In this document: one piece after another, positions 1 through 8,602 of the stretch
Layout: every line of letters starts with the position of its first letter
How positions within the stretch are numbered: the first letter of the stretch is position 1
From: Bacteroidota bacterium
GTDB taxonomy: Bacteria > Bacteroidota > Bacteroidia > Bacteroidales > NBLH01
Direction of reading: 5' to 3'
Length of the DNA: 64,000 nt
NCBI GenBank assembly: GCA_025361565.1
Contig: JANYKN010000156.1
Coordinates: forward strand, 1 to 64,000
Notes under the pieces: model-generated
Database searches by the model: none
What the model was told of the DNA's origin: nothing
What the model saw: the letters and a program-made list of their open reading frames with translations, nothing else
Program-made: the position numbers and the translations under genes

Positions 1-2
1 CA

Positions 3-74
3 ACAAATCGGTTAGAACATACAGGTGTCCTACAAAAAAGAGTAGAAAGTCTCAGAATTGGAACAGTAGTGTGA
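3..74 (+). CDS. possible 3' end of an unidentified gene (partial)
   Basis: The only open frame entering from the left edge on this strand with a natural-looking protein ending reads TNRLEHTGVLQKRVESLRIG and three more residues before a TGA at 72-74. The mix of charged and hydrophobic residues looks like a real C-terminus, but about 23 residues is too little to identify a family. It could be chance. No terminator hairpin follows before the next gene. Confidence 0.35.
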   Translation, partial: TNRLEHTGVLQKRVESLRIGTVV

Positions 75-228
75 TATTTGAATATTCTTATATATGAGAA
101 AACAAAATATTTGTACCAACAAAGTACTTAAATAGAGCCAATTGAATTAATAATATTTTAAATAATCTTTGTATTAATAAAACTCGATTTAAATAAATAT
201 TAATTATTACAAACTAAATTTTTTAAAC

Positions 229-801
229 ATGAAAAAAACGTCATTAATTTTAATCCTGGGAATTATCCTAAACACTGCACTTTTGGCTCAGACTTCGGTA
301 AATTATCCGATGAAAAGAGGTTCAATTGCCTATACAATGTCCATGATGGGTTCAAATAGCCCGATTACCATTTATTTCGATGACAATGGAAATAAACAAT
401 GTACCGAAACAAAAATGGAGATGTTTGGCACGAAAATGCATAACCGCAGTATTACAAAAAATAATAAGTTTTATAATCTGGATATGACATTAAAAACATA
501 CACTGAATCTGAGCTCCTTACTGGAAATTCTCAAAAAATGAACTTTTATTCAACTGATGAAGCTTTAACAAAAGAAGGAGCAACAAAAATAGGCGATGAA
601 GAATTTCTTGGAAAAAACTGTCAGGTATATTCAATGAACAAAGATGGAGCAGATATTAAACTATGGGTTTGGCAAGGTCTTATGCTCAAAATGGAAACTT
701 CTGCACAAGGAATGACTATGAGTATGATAGCTACTACAATCAGTGAATCTGCACCTGATGCTGCTTTATTTGAAATACCATCTGATTTTACTAAGAAGTA
801 A
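229..801 (+). CDS. exported DUF4412-like protein
   Basis: This 190-residue protein has a clear signal peptide (MKKTSLILILGIILNTALLAQ) and should be exported to the periplasm or outer membrane. The mature part is rich in Met, Thr and Lys. It shows the layout of DUF4412-type Bacteroidota proteins: repeated short beta strands, a central segment around GDEEFLGKNCQVYSM, and an end of the LFEIPSDFTKK type. That family has no established function. The gene stands alone, with a strong hairpin terminator 35 bases downstream. The family call rests on general pattern only. Confidence 0.72.
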   Translation: MKKTSLILILGIILNTALLAQTSVNYPMKRGSIAYTMSMMGSNSPITIYFDDNGNKQCTETKMEMFGTKMHNRSITKNNKFYNLDMTLKTYTESELLTGNSQKMNFYSTDEALTKEGATKIGDEEFLGKNCQVYSMNKDGADIKLWVWQGLMLKMETSAQGMTMSMIATTISESAPDAALFEIPSDFTKK

Positions 802-835
802 GCATTGTAACTTTTTATAATTATTTGGATAACTG

Positions 836-869
836 AAAGATACTATCTTTTTAAAGGATAGTATCTTTT
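836..869 (+). terminator. rho-independent terminator
   Basis: A perfect 12-bp stem (AAAGATACTATC at 836-847 pairing with 857-868) has a 9-base loop, and the right arm ends in a run of T. It lies 35 bases after the stop of the DUF4412-like gene and should end its transcript. Confidence 0.8.
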
Positions 870-944
870 GTTAATAGAAGCCTCAAATAATTTGTACAAA
901 ATTTAAAAAATCAGTAGTTCTTTTATGAGATAAATGTCTAATTT

Positions 945-1193
945 CTAACTTTTTAACATATAACTACATCCCTTTTCATTTTCATTTTGAATAACTTCGA
1001 TTATACCAGAATATGAAGTATTTTTAAAAATAATATGTTTTGCTTTATTTTCATCTATAAAACCTTTACTTGTTTCTATAGTGAAATTATTTTTATTCAA
1101 AAATTCAAAAATATTTCCTTTTTCATCATGCACCAATAGCTCATTGTCAGCAACAGTATAGCCACTATTAAATAATAAATTTTTCACATTCAT
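945..1193 (-). CDS. small hypothetical protein (82 aa)
   Basis: An 82-residue soluble protein with no signal peptide or membrane segment. It alternates hydrophobic and polar residues (NELLVHDEKGNIFEFL, then IIEVIQNENEKG), which suggests a small beta-rich fold. I do not recognise the family. It is separated by 121 bases from the upstream minus-strand gene and has an ordinary ATG start, so it may have its own promoter. The length and composition make it a plausible real gene, but nothing in the context gives a function. Confidence 0.5.
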   Translation of the reverse strand: MNVKNLLFNSGYTVADNELLVHDEKGNIFEFLNKNNFTIETSKGFIDENKAKHIIFKNTSYSGIIEVIQNENEKGCSYMLKS

Positions 1194-1314
1194 AAAATAT
1201 CACTTTAGATGAATAAATAATAAGAATAAATTAAAAAATGAAGTTAAAAATTATTCATATTAATTGCAACAGATAATATTTTTTGTGAATTATTTTTCAA
1301 TATTGGATTTGGTA

Positions 1315-3042
1315 TTAAAATCCCTTAAAATAAACAGATTCAAGTTGTTTGCTTTTTTTCATATATTCATCTGCTTTTGTTTTATCACCTATTTTTGAAT
1401 ATATTTCAGATAATTCGTAACATTCAATTGGGGTTAATATGCTATTCTGATTTAAAAATTGGTTGAGAACAATTTTTGCACTATCAAGCTTATTGGCATT
1501 TAAATAATTTTCAATGTCGAATGTATTGATGTATTTATAATTCATTTCAAAGGTAAAATTGATATCCCTGTTAATAAATTCGGGATAATTAGTTGCACAC
1601 ATGTTTCGCTTTGAATTTTCCAATAGAACAGGAACTGAAGCTTTTCCATTTTCATCGATGTGCGAAATAAACATATCAGAATAGATTGATAAATATTTGG
1701 ACACCCACACAATCCACTTCCCATTTGGCGACCAGGAGTGCCATGAATTCATTTGATATAAATTACAATACAATTCTTCTGATTTGCCTCCTTCAACTGG
1801 TACAATTCTCAATTTGCTATCTTCTTGCAGCATCATAAAATTTTCGGACTGACAAAAGATTAACCATTTTCCATCGGGAGATACAGCAGGAAAATAATTG
1901 CTTTTTCCATTATTTGAAGCTCCTTCGATTGGAACGGATTTGCCGCCTTTACCATTATTAAATGGAATTTTATACAATTCGTACTTTAATTTTCGTTTAC
2001 GATCAACATAATCCTGGATTACTTTTTTATCTGTAATAAAAGTCCGGTATACTTCAGTAGAGTCAGGATATGGTAATGCCTTAGCCCTTGCAAATATCAA
2101 ATATTTATCGTCTGGAGTCCAAACTGCATTACTTTGGATGTATTCAGGATCATTGGCACCGGGTAATTCCTTAAGCAGCCCTGTTTCCCTGTCATACACT
2201 GCCAATACTCCATTTACAGGAAAAAACAGCTGGGAATATCCCATTTTCAATGTTGATTCAAATTTTTCTGATATAACTCTATCTTTAATTGTAGTAACTA
2301 CATATTTACCATTCCACGATATTTTTGAAAATAAACCAAAGGTAATCTTGGATTGAAGTTTTGTCCACGATAGGTAATTCGATTTATCAAAAGTGGTGAT
2401 GGTATCTAACTTGCTTATAAAATATCCACCTTTGTCTCTGGTTACAGCATCGAAATCCAGTCCAATATTTTTTCCATCCTTTGATTCTGAATGACAATTG
2501 CCGCAAACCGGAAATTTCTGTAATACGGTATGCATAGGTTTTTCAGCAGATGCATTATAAAGTTCATAACTTGTTTGATTAATATTTTGTTCGGCAAAAA
2601 CAAAAGGCAAAGGAATTAGCCGGTATAAAATTGGTGCCCCCAATTCATCTTCTGATATTTTTATTTTGATGGTCGCTTTTTGGCTAAAAAATGATTTGTC
2701 GTTATTTCGCTTTATCACTACTTCGATAAATTTATTTTCGGACAATACTTTTATGCTATCCCATAAAGTCTTTCTAGCTTTCCAGGTATTCTGTGATACC
2801 ACCTCTGAATAAAAATTATTTTTGGAATTTAAATTTACTGTTATTTCCCATTGCTTGATACTCTGGTCATTATCTATCCAAAAAAAAGAAGGTGCATGAA
2901 ATTCTTTTGGAAATAATGCTTCTCTAAACGGATATTGTACTTTTAGTTCATTATTGATTGTTAAATTTTGATTCAAAAGCATAAAAGCAATTAATACCAA
3001 AAATCCAATTAATGCAATTATCGTAATTTTTTTTAAGTTCAT
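1315..3042 (-). CDS. exported haem-motif protein with PD40 propeller repeats and TPR-like end
   Basis: This 575-residue protein starts with a membrane anchor or uncleaved signal (residues 5-23). It carries one c-type haem motif, CGNCH, at residues 180-184. TolB/PD40-type beta-propeller blades follow, recognisable as PDDKYLIFAR, PDGKWLIFCQ and PNGKWIVWVS. The last 70 residues form helical TPR-like hairpins (LDSAKIVLNQFL, KIGDKTKADEYMKKSKQL). Proteins of this kind in Bacteroidota are often labelled cytochrome c biosynthesis or TolB-like proteins, but the true role is unknown. A covalently bound haem and periplasmic location are inferred from the motif. It lies 23 bases downstream of the chorismatase-like gene, so the two are probably one transcript. 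Confidence 0.75.
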   Translation of the reverse strand: MNLKKITIIALIGFLVLIAFMLLNQNLTINNELKVQYPFREALFPKEFHAPSFFWIDNDQSIKQWEITVNLNSKNNFYSEVVSQNTWKARKTLWDSIKVLSENKFIEVVIKRNNDKSFFSQKATIKIKISEDELGAPILYRLIPLPFVFAEQNINQTSYELYNASAEKPMHTVLQKFPVCGNCHSESKDGKNIGLDFDAVTRDKGGYFISKLDTITTFDKSNYLSWTKLQSKITFGLFSKISWNGKYVVTTIKDRVISEKFESTLKMGYSQLFFPVNGVLAVYDRETGLLKELPGANDPEYIQSNAVWTPDDKYLIFARAKALPYPDSTEVYRTFITDKKVIQDYVDRKRKLKYELYKIPFNNGKGGKSVPIEGASNNGKSNYFPAVSPDGKWLIFCQSENFMMLQEDSKLRIVPVEGGKSEELYCNLYQMNSWHSWSPNGKWIVWVSKYLSIYSDMFISHIDENGKASVPVLLENSKRNMCATNYPEFINRDINFTFEMNYKYINTFDIENYLNANKLDSAKIVLNQFLNQNSILTPIECYELSEIYSKIGDKTKADEYMKKSKQLESVYFKGF

Positions 3043-3065
3043 ATCAAATCATTTTATATATTATT

Positions 3066-4235
3066 TTATTCGGCTATACACTCTATTTCAATGAGAAGTT
3101 CTTCTCTGCAAATATCTGAAATTAAGTAAATTGGTTCTATATTTTGAAATTGTTTTTTACAGCAATAATCTATCTCGTTTATGTTTGAATATGTTTTAAG
3201 ATAGACCCTGAAATTGTTTATTTGCAACTGATTTTTAATAATATTGCCCGAATTGTTTTTTAAGTTTAAATCAAGCAACTCTTGGATATTAAACAAGGTA
3301 GTTTCTGTTTGTAAGAGAATTTCATTTTTATAAACTGATTTTTCGCCAAGGATAGAAGCTGTACCTGAAATATAAAGTGTTTTTATAAAATCATTTTTAA
3401 TGAATTTTGCTCTTTCAAATTTGGGCTTTTGTGTAGTATCAATTTTCTCTCCTTGTGTTTGCTGAATTACAGTGCTCGAATATTTGTAGGGTTTAATTTG
3501 TTTGGGATTATCAATGCTATTTATATTGTGCATTTCAAGGTTGGTAATTGCAATAATATCCATCACAAAACCTCCATTTTTCATTCCAATTCCAGTTGCT
3601 GCCGGATAATTTTCCTTCAAATTGTTTTTTTCATAATAGGTTGACCTAATTTTATTAAATATCTTATAGTTTTGATTTTCTTTACTAAAACCTGTAATAT
3701 TTTCAATATAATTCCATTGCCTAATTATATGCTGAAAACTGAGTTTTTCTCCTCCTAATATAGATTCCAATTTATTGAACGATTGAATAACCTGATCTTC
3801 AAAATTCTTCGTTTTCAAATTACCAGTTATTCCATTTATATAAATTTCATCGAAATGGGTATATTTTACCCTTGTTAAATTCAGGTTTTTATATTTTTTT
3901 CGGTGTATCGATATATTTTGATTTTTTGCATATTCATCAATACTAAGAATTTCTAAAAGAAATTTTCTGTTTACAATATTTCCCTGACTGATATAGGAGA
4001 TGGTTGGTACATCATCTTTAAAATAAACTGCAAATTCCTTTTTTAAAGTACTTTTATTTTTTAAATATTCAGAATTTGAACTTGCATCCAGAAATACCGT
4101 AATTTTTATTATTTCATCTAGTGTGATAGAATTCAATGTAATGAAATTATCCAATTGTTTTAAGCAATCTTCAAGTTCAACTAAAATACTTGAATTTGGT
4201 CTGTCTGATGAAATGGTTTTATATAATTTATACAT
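3066..4235 (-). CDS. chorismatase-like protein (FkbO/Hyg5/XanB2 family, RidA fold)
   Basis: The 389-residue protein matches the chorismatase family, whose known members convert chorismate to dihydroxycyclohexadiene-carboxylate or hydroxybenzoates using a RidA-like trimeric fold. Visible family signatures are RQWNYI (172-177), FNKIRSTYY (193-201), PAATGIG (211-217), KFERA (272-276), SGTASI (290-295) and a C-terminal EIE motif after a conserved Cys (residues 376-383). The usual GH after SGTASI is replaced by GE, so activity or product may differ. There is no signal peptide, so it is cytoplasmic. It is the first gene of a probable operon with the haem-motif protein. The family is fairly sure; the substrate is not. 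Confidence 0.72.
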   Translation of the reverse strand: MYKLYKTISSDRPNSSILVELEDCLKQLDNFITLNSITLDEIIKITVFLDASSNSEYLKNKSTLKKEFAVYFKDDVPTISYISQGNIVNRKFLLEILSIDEYAKNQNISIHRKKYKNLNLTRVKYTHFDEIYINGITGNLKTKNFEDQVIQSFNKLESILGGEKLSFQHIIRQWNYIENITGFSKENQNYKIFNKIRSTYYEKNNLKENYPAATGIGMKNGGFVMDIIAITNLEMHNINSIDNPKQIKPYKYSSTVIQQTQGEKIDTTQKPKFERAKFIKNDFIKTLYISGTASILGEKSVYKNEILLQTETTLFNIQELLDLNLKNNSGNIIKNQLQINNFRVYLKTYSNINEIDYCCKKQFQNIEPIYLISDICREELLIEIECIAE

Positions 4236-4429
4236 TTTTTGTATGCCCTTGATTCTGTATATTACTTTATAAATGCTTATAATAGAAAATGATGGAGACT
4301 TTTAGTTTCAAATTTGCAGGCAAATCTAAAATGATAAAATAAGCAAATAATTAGCTAAATCTAGAATCTAATTTAATTATTTAAAGGGCAAACACTTTGA
4401 TATTCTTCGCTTCGTGTTATTCCAAATAT

Positions 4430-4469
4430 AAAATGGATAGAAAGATTTATATTCTTTTCTATCCATTTT
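4430..4469 (-). terminator. rho-independent terminator for the 195-aa gene
   Basis: A perfect 14-bp inverted repeat (AAAATGGATAGAAA at 4430-4443 and its complement at 4456-4469) has a 12-base loop. Read on the minus strand, the stem is followed by TTTTATATTT. It sits about 45 bases past the stop of the minus-strand gene ending at 4516. T residues on the other side could make it bidirectional. Confidence 0.7.
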
Positions 4470-4515
4470 TATTAAGTTTTAAAAATCGTTATCGAGTAAA
4501 AAATAAATTCAAATT

Positions 4516-5103
4516 CTATTTGATTTCCTTGTACTTTTTATCGCTCAGGCTAAACAAATATTTTTTAGGTTTAGCAAATATATCCTTATCGGATAAGTCT
4601 TTATTTTCATTTTTTAATAATAAATTGATATCACTTTCGATAATCAAACTCTCGTTTTGCCAGCCTATCAAATCAATATTTCCGGGATATGGGTTAATAT
4701 CAGCAATCATATCTTGCTTTTGGACATTGATCATCTTTTGCAAATCGTAAATTTCTATCCATGGATGTCCTTCGCCAACCATATAAACAGCCAGATACAT
4801 GCTGTTTTTTGATACTTTCATTTCGTAAACGCTTGTGAAAGCCGTGCTGTCGCCTGCTATCTGAATATTTTGCCCGTTTTTATTCAAAATATAAGCATTG
4901 GAATATTGAAGAACTGGCGTTTCTCTGTCTTTATAATTAACGAAAAATAATAATCCCTCTTTTTGTTCTCCTTCAACAGTGTATTTAATTGGTGCCGACA
5001 AACAATTGTACTTAGAAATATCAATGGTGGTTTGGGCAAATGATTGAAAAATTAATATCATTACGAGCAATGTGGTACATATTTTTAATTTATTCATTTT
5101 CAT
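4516..5103 (-). CDS. exported hypothetical protein (195 aa)
   Basis: A secreted protein with a signal peptide ending at SFAQ (about residue 24) and a mature part of about 170 residues rich in beta strands. Segments such as SMYLAVYMVGEGHPWIEIYD and NIDLIGWQNESLIIESDINL read like two or three blades of a propeller-like fold, but no named family is recognisable. ATG codons at residues 1 and 3 are both possible starts. A strong hairpin terminator follows. Upstream is a cluster of repeated hairpins rather than a close gene, so it is probably its own transcript. Confidence 0.65.
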   Translation of the reverse strand: MKMNKLKICTTLLVMILIFQSFAQTTIDISKYNCLSAPIKYTVEGEQKEGLLFFVNYKDRETPVLQYSNAYILNKNGQNIQIAGDSTAFTSVYEMKVSKNSMYLAVYMVGEGHPWIEIYDLQKMINVQKQDMIADINPYPGNIDLIGWQNESLIIESDINLLLKNENKDLSDKDIFAKPKKYLFSLSDKKYKEIK

Positions 5104-5195
5104 AATTTATGTTTTAAAAGTCCAAAGTACTAATTATTTTGTTTTAGTGGTAATTGCATTGATCAAGCGAAAGTTACAATTTTATTGAAATAAAC

Positions 5196-5303
5196 TACCT
5201 CGTCGCAAGCGGACGAAGTATTGAAGTGAAATATTTTCTTATATTTCGCTGCAAGCAGCGTGGAATAAGACCCAAGATCCCTACAAGCTACGCTTTCGGG
5301 ATC
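5196..5303. repeat. cluster of three intergenic hairpins
   Basis: Three short inverted repeats lie in a row and are noticeably GC-richer than the flanks: TCGTC/GACGA at 5200-5216, CGCTG-CAAG-CAGCG at 5247-5260, and GATCCC/GGGATC at 5276-5303. Each carries a similar loop (gcaagc, caag, tacaagctacg). The common 'CAAGC' loop suggests units of one repeat family rather than ordinary terminators. They lie between two minus-strand genes. Confidence 0.55.
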
Positions 5304-5375
5304 AGTTCGACTGAATAATTTTAATGCGTCTTCGACTTTTAAAATAATTGTCTCACTGATTTAAATCTATTCAAA

Positions 5376-7952
5376 CTATAGTTTTCCTTCTGCTTTAAGC
5401 CTTTTATAATTGGATCGAAGCCGGATAAACCAAAATATTTTTTCTTCTTTGTAAAATTCTGTTGTGTTGGGTAATTGTCTCCTGAATGAATTATAAAAAT
5501 AAAAAAACAAAGACAAGGATCGGTTACCGTTGCTTTCTTTTGAAAAGTAGTAGAATGGAAAAAAACTTTTTTCAACCAGATTGTCTTTTTTTACATCAGC
5601 AAATAGCAAATATAAAAACCTGAATTCGTGCCCTTTGGGTTGATACTTTTCGTAATAAATGGTTTTCCATATAAAATTCCATGATTTTTGCTTTCCATAT
5701 GTTTTTTTAAAGACAAACAATTGCCAAAGTATTTGATAATCAGCAAAATCTGAATTTTTGATTTGATAATAGAATGGTTGAACTGAAATAAATTTCGATT
5801 CCAGAGACTTTTTGTACCAAAATATTGGAGCCAGCCGAAAATATTTTAGGTCAGACTCAGATTTAGATTGGCATATTGGCCACAAAAAATCGGCTTGTTT
5901 TCGGTCATCTTCCTTTTTAAATCGAAACAAAAAATATAAAATTCCAAAATTCTTATTTCCGTTAAAATATGTTTTTGAATCAAAAAATGGAAATAATACG
6001 GTTTTATTGCTTTCATTACTAGTAAAACTCCAAAAAAGAGGTGTCACAATTCGATATTTTCTAAATCCATCCATACTTTTTCCTGCTGAAAACAATGGAA
6101 ATAAAGTCTTAGAAGCATAATCTTCATTTTTAAAACTCCAGACAAGCGGAAATAAAATCCGATAATTGTTTAAACTGTCACTATGGCTCCACCAAAAAGG
6201 GAATACAATATTGCGCTTGAAAGGCACTTCCCCAATACTTTTTGTGTGCCACACAATCGGAAATATTGTGGTAGTGTTTACATATCCATTTTTTAAATGC
6301 CAGAAAACGGGACTTACTATAATGTGTTTTTGATCCCTTTGAGGACTATGTCCATATGAAAATAATGGCACAAAGGTAAAAGACTTATAATATGGATTTC
6401 GCATTTTCCAGACTATTGGGAATATAACTTTATTGATATGTTCTGGATTTTTGAATGACCAAAAGATCGGAAAAATCACATTCGAATAATGTTTTCCATC
6501 CCATTTTATCTGGTCACGGTTCCACCAAATTGGAAAAAGAATATGGAATGTATCGTCTCTTTGCTTAAACTGCCAGTAAATTGCGGCAATTGAAAAATGG
6601 TTTCTTGTACTATCAATAGATCTTCCATATGATAGTAACGGCAATAATGTAAATGAATGATATTCTTGGTTTTTAAATTTATACAGAATTGGGAAAATGG
6701 TTAGGTTATTTATAAAATTGTCATGAAATCTGAAAAATATCGGGAACAGAACAGTTTTGTGCTTTAGATTATCACCCAGTTGTATTTTAGTATCCCAAAA
6801 AATTGGGAAAATGGTATTCACTGTTTTTTCATTTTCTTTAAAATGCCAGAATATTGGCGTTACTGCAAATAGTTTTCGGGTCTTTGTGCTATCGGTTCCA
6901 TACGAGAATAACGGGAAAATTGTTAATGAACGATATCCCTTGTTTTTCTGGAAAAATACAAATGGCAATAAATATCGGTTTTTCTTGTAATCGTTGGTAA
7001 ATGAGATCCAAATTGGCAAAAAAGCTTTGGTTCTTTCTTTATCATTTTTAATATTCCAATACAATGGTGTTACCATCAGGAATTTTTTTAAGCCAGCCGA
7101 ATCCTTGCCTGAAGAATATAAAGGCAAAAATGTATACGATTTATATTCAGGTTTCTTGAATTGCCATACGAGAGGGAAGAGGACTCTTTTTTGACGATAA
7201 TTATTTGAACTTGAAAACCATATTGGGAATAAAATATTGGACTTTGAGTTATTAACACTGTCTTTGCTTCGGTAATTCCAAAAAATGGGAAATAAAATAT
7301 TGGTTATTTTATTGTTTTTTTCGAAATGCCAAAATATTGGACTTATCGCTGTATATTTTGATTTGCCACTATTTGAATTTCCTGTTGACCATAATGGGAA
7401 AAAAGTATTCGTGTTTTTTTGTGGGTTTTTAAACGACCAATAAACAGGAAAAAATATTAAGTACGAAGATTTTTTCGCTTCATCTTTATTGAACCACAAT
7501 AAAAAAAGCAGATTATGATCAATAAATAAACCATCGGCTGATTTTGAAAAACCAAGAACACTTATTCCCGGTGCAATTTCTAAAAAATTAAAAGATTTGA
7601 TTCCTGTGGTATAGTCATAATTTTGATGGTAAACTGAAGGATAAAATATTGAAAATAAACGAAAATCGTTTTCGTCCATATTGCTTTTTTTGCGCCACAA
7701 AGGATAAAAATGCGAATATTTTTCTTTAAGTTCCCGATTTCGGCTATAACTATAAATGGAAAATAAAATATCCGTTTTCACAAATCCAATGGAGGTATCT
7801 TTTTTGTATTTGACTATTGGCCAAAGATTCATATTTTTATCGCGCGTCCAGCCGATATCCAATTTCATATCTGAACTGTCGTTTTGCGCTTTGGCTGTTA
7901 GAATAATGAAAGTAGAAAGCAGGAGAAATAAAATTTTCGGAATTTTATCCAT
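5376..7952 (-). CDS. exported FP(I/L)xW-repeat protein, probable outer-membrane or surface protein
   Basis: The start was chosen at the ATG at 7952, because it opens a proper signal peptide (MDKIPKILFLLLSTFIILTAKAQ); an upstream ATG at 7997 would add 15 residues in front. The mature protein (about 835 residues) is built from roughly 30 short strands with the core (I/L)FP(I/L)xW, spaced about every 20-25 residues. Larger units of about 110 residues recur six times, each containing FPLFSxG followed by a charged loop and then PxFWxF. The pattern of alternating aromatic strands and charged turns suggests a beta-barrel or beta-solenoid. I recognise no named family. Trp, Phe and Lys are unusually abundant. 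Function unknown. Confidence 0.8.
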   Translation of the reverse strand: MDKIPKILFLLLSTFIILTAKAQNDSSDMKLDIGWTRDKNMNLWPIVKYKKDTSIGFVKTDILFSIYSYSRNRELKEKYSHFYPLWRKKSNMDENDFRLFSIFYPSVYHQNYDYTTGIKSFNFLEIAPGISVLGFSKSADGLFIDHNLLFLLWFNKDEAKKSSYLIFFPVYWSFKNPQKNTNTFFPLWSTGNSNSGKSKYTAISPIFWHFEKNNKITNILFPIFWNYRSKDSVNNSKSNILFPIWFSSSNNYRQKRVLFPLVWQFKKPEYKSYTFLPLYSSGKDSAGLKKFLMVTPLYWNIKNDKERTKAFLPIWISFTNDYKKNRYLLPFVFFQKNKGYRSLTIFPLFSYGTDSTKTRKLFAVTPIFWHFKENEKTVNTIFPIFWDTKIQLGDNLKHKTVLFPIFFRFHDNFINNLTIFPILYKFKNQEYHSFTLLPLLSYGRSIDSTRNHFSIAAIYWQFKQRDDTFHILFPIWWNRDQIKWDGKHYSNVIFPIFWSFKNPEHINKVIFPIVWKMRNPYYKSFTFVPLFSYGHSPQRDQKHIIVSPVFWHLKNGYVNTTTIFPIVWHTKSIGEVPFKRNIVFPFWWSHSDSLNNYRILFPLVWSFKNEDYASKTLFPLFSAGKSMDGFRKYRIVTPLFWSFTSNESNKTVLFPFFDSKTYFNGNKNFGILYFLFRFKKEDDRKQADFLWPICQSKSESDLKYFRLAPIFWYKKSLESKFISVQPFYYQIKNSDFADYQILWQLFVFKKTYGKQKSWNFIWKTIYYEKYQPKGHEFRFLYLLFADVKKDNLVEKSFFPFYYFSKESNGNRSLSLFFYFYNSFRRQLPNTTEFYKEEKIFWFIRLRSNYKRLKAEGKL

Positions 7953-8176
7953 AAAACTAATTTCAATTTTAATACAAGATACACTTTTAGCTTTCAATTC
8001 ACAAATCTGTTGTACAGTTCTTTTTTACTGAATGCTTCAATTAAATTTGCATCCATTTTCAGTATAAGATATCTAAATTTGGTTACTTTTAAAACCTATC
8101 CAATTGCCTGATATATTAAATTCTAAGTTGAAAAACAATAATCTTCGAATTATGGAAATCCTTAAAAAAATCATCG

Positions 8177-8563
8177 ATGAATAAAAAAACAAAAATGCAC
8201 AAATCCATAATTCTTGTTTTATTGTTCGCTTTAATGGGCTATTCAAACTCAAAAGCACAGATAATAACTAAAGTTTATTCAACTAAGTTTCAACCAGAAA
8301 CAGTGGGATTTAACGGTTCCCCAGATCCTAATGAATGCTGGGATTCAGTTGCCTGGGGAATTAAAATTAAAACAGAAAATGGCTATTCTTTTTTTAATAT
8401 GGGGTTTAATGAAATTGAAAGGCTGAAGCCAATAATAAAAAATTCAAAAGTTCAGATAGAAGTGAATTATTATTCCGAACCACTAGATGGCAGTGGAGCT
8501 GTTGGTAGTGTTTTAAAAATTACGTTAAAAGGTGAGGTAATTTACCATTCGCAAGAATTGTGA
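8177..8563 (+). CDS. small exported hypothetical protein (128 aa)
   Basis: A 128-residue protein with a signal peptide ending at SKAQ; ATG codons at 8177 and 8195 are both possible starts, the second giving a tighter signal peptide. The mature part (about 100 residues) has one Cys and looks beta-rich (SVLKITLKGEVIYHSQEL). I do not recognise the family. Two TAAATTTG sequences (8042-8049 and 8074-8081) fit the Bacteroidota -7 promoter consensus on this strand. It is convergent with the sialidase-like gene, with 39 bases between the stops. Confidence 0.6.
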   Translation: MNKKTKMHKSIILVLLFALMGYSNSKAQIITKVYSTKFQPETVGFNGSPDPNECWDSVAWGIKIKTENGYSFFNMGFNEIERLKPIIKNSKVQIEVNYYSEPLDGSGAVGSVLKITLKGEVIYHSQEL

Positions 8564-8602
8564 TTTTTCCCTCAAAAAAGGAAGGAGGAATACTTATTTT
8601 AT

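Noticed and set aside
5812-7194. Several plus-strand open frames inside the FP(I/L)xW repeat gene
   Set aside because: They are opposite-strand shadows of a repetitive real gene; their translations have no signal peptide, start context or family pattern.
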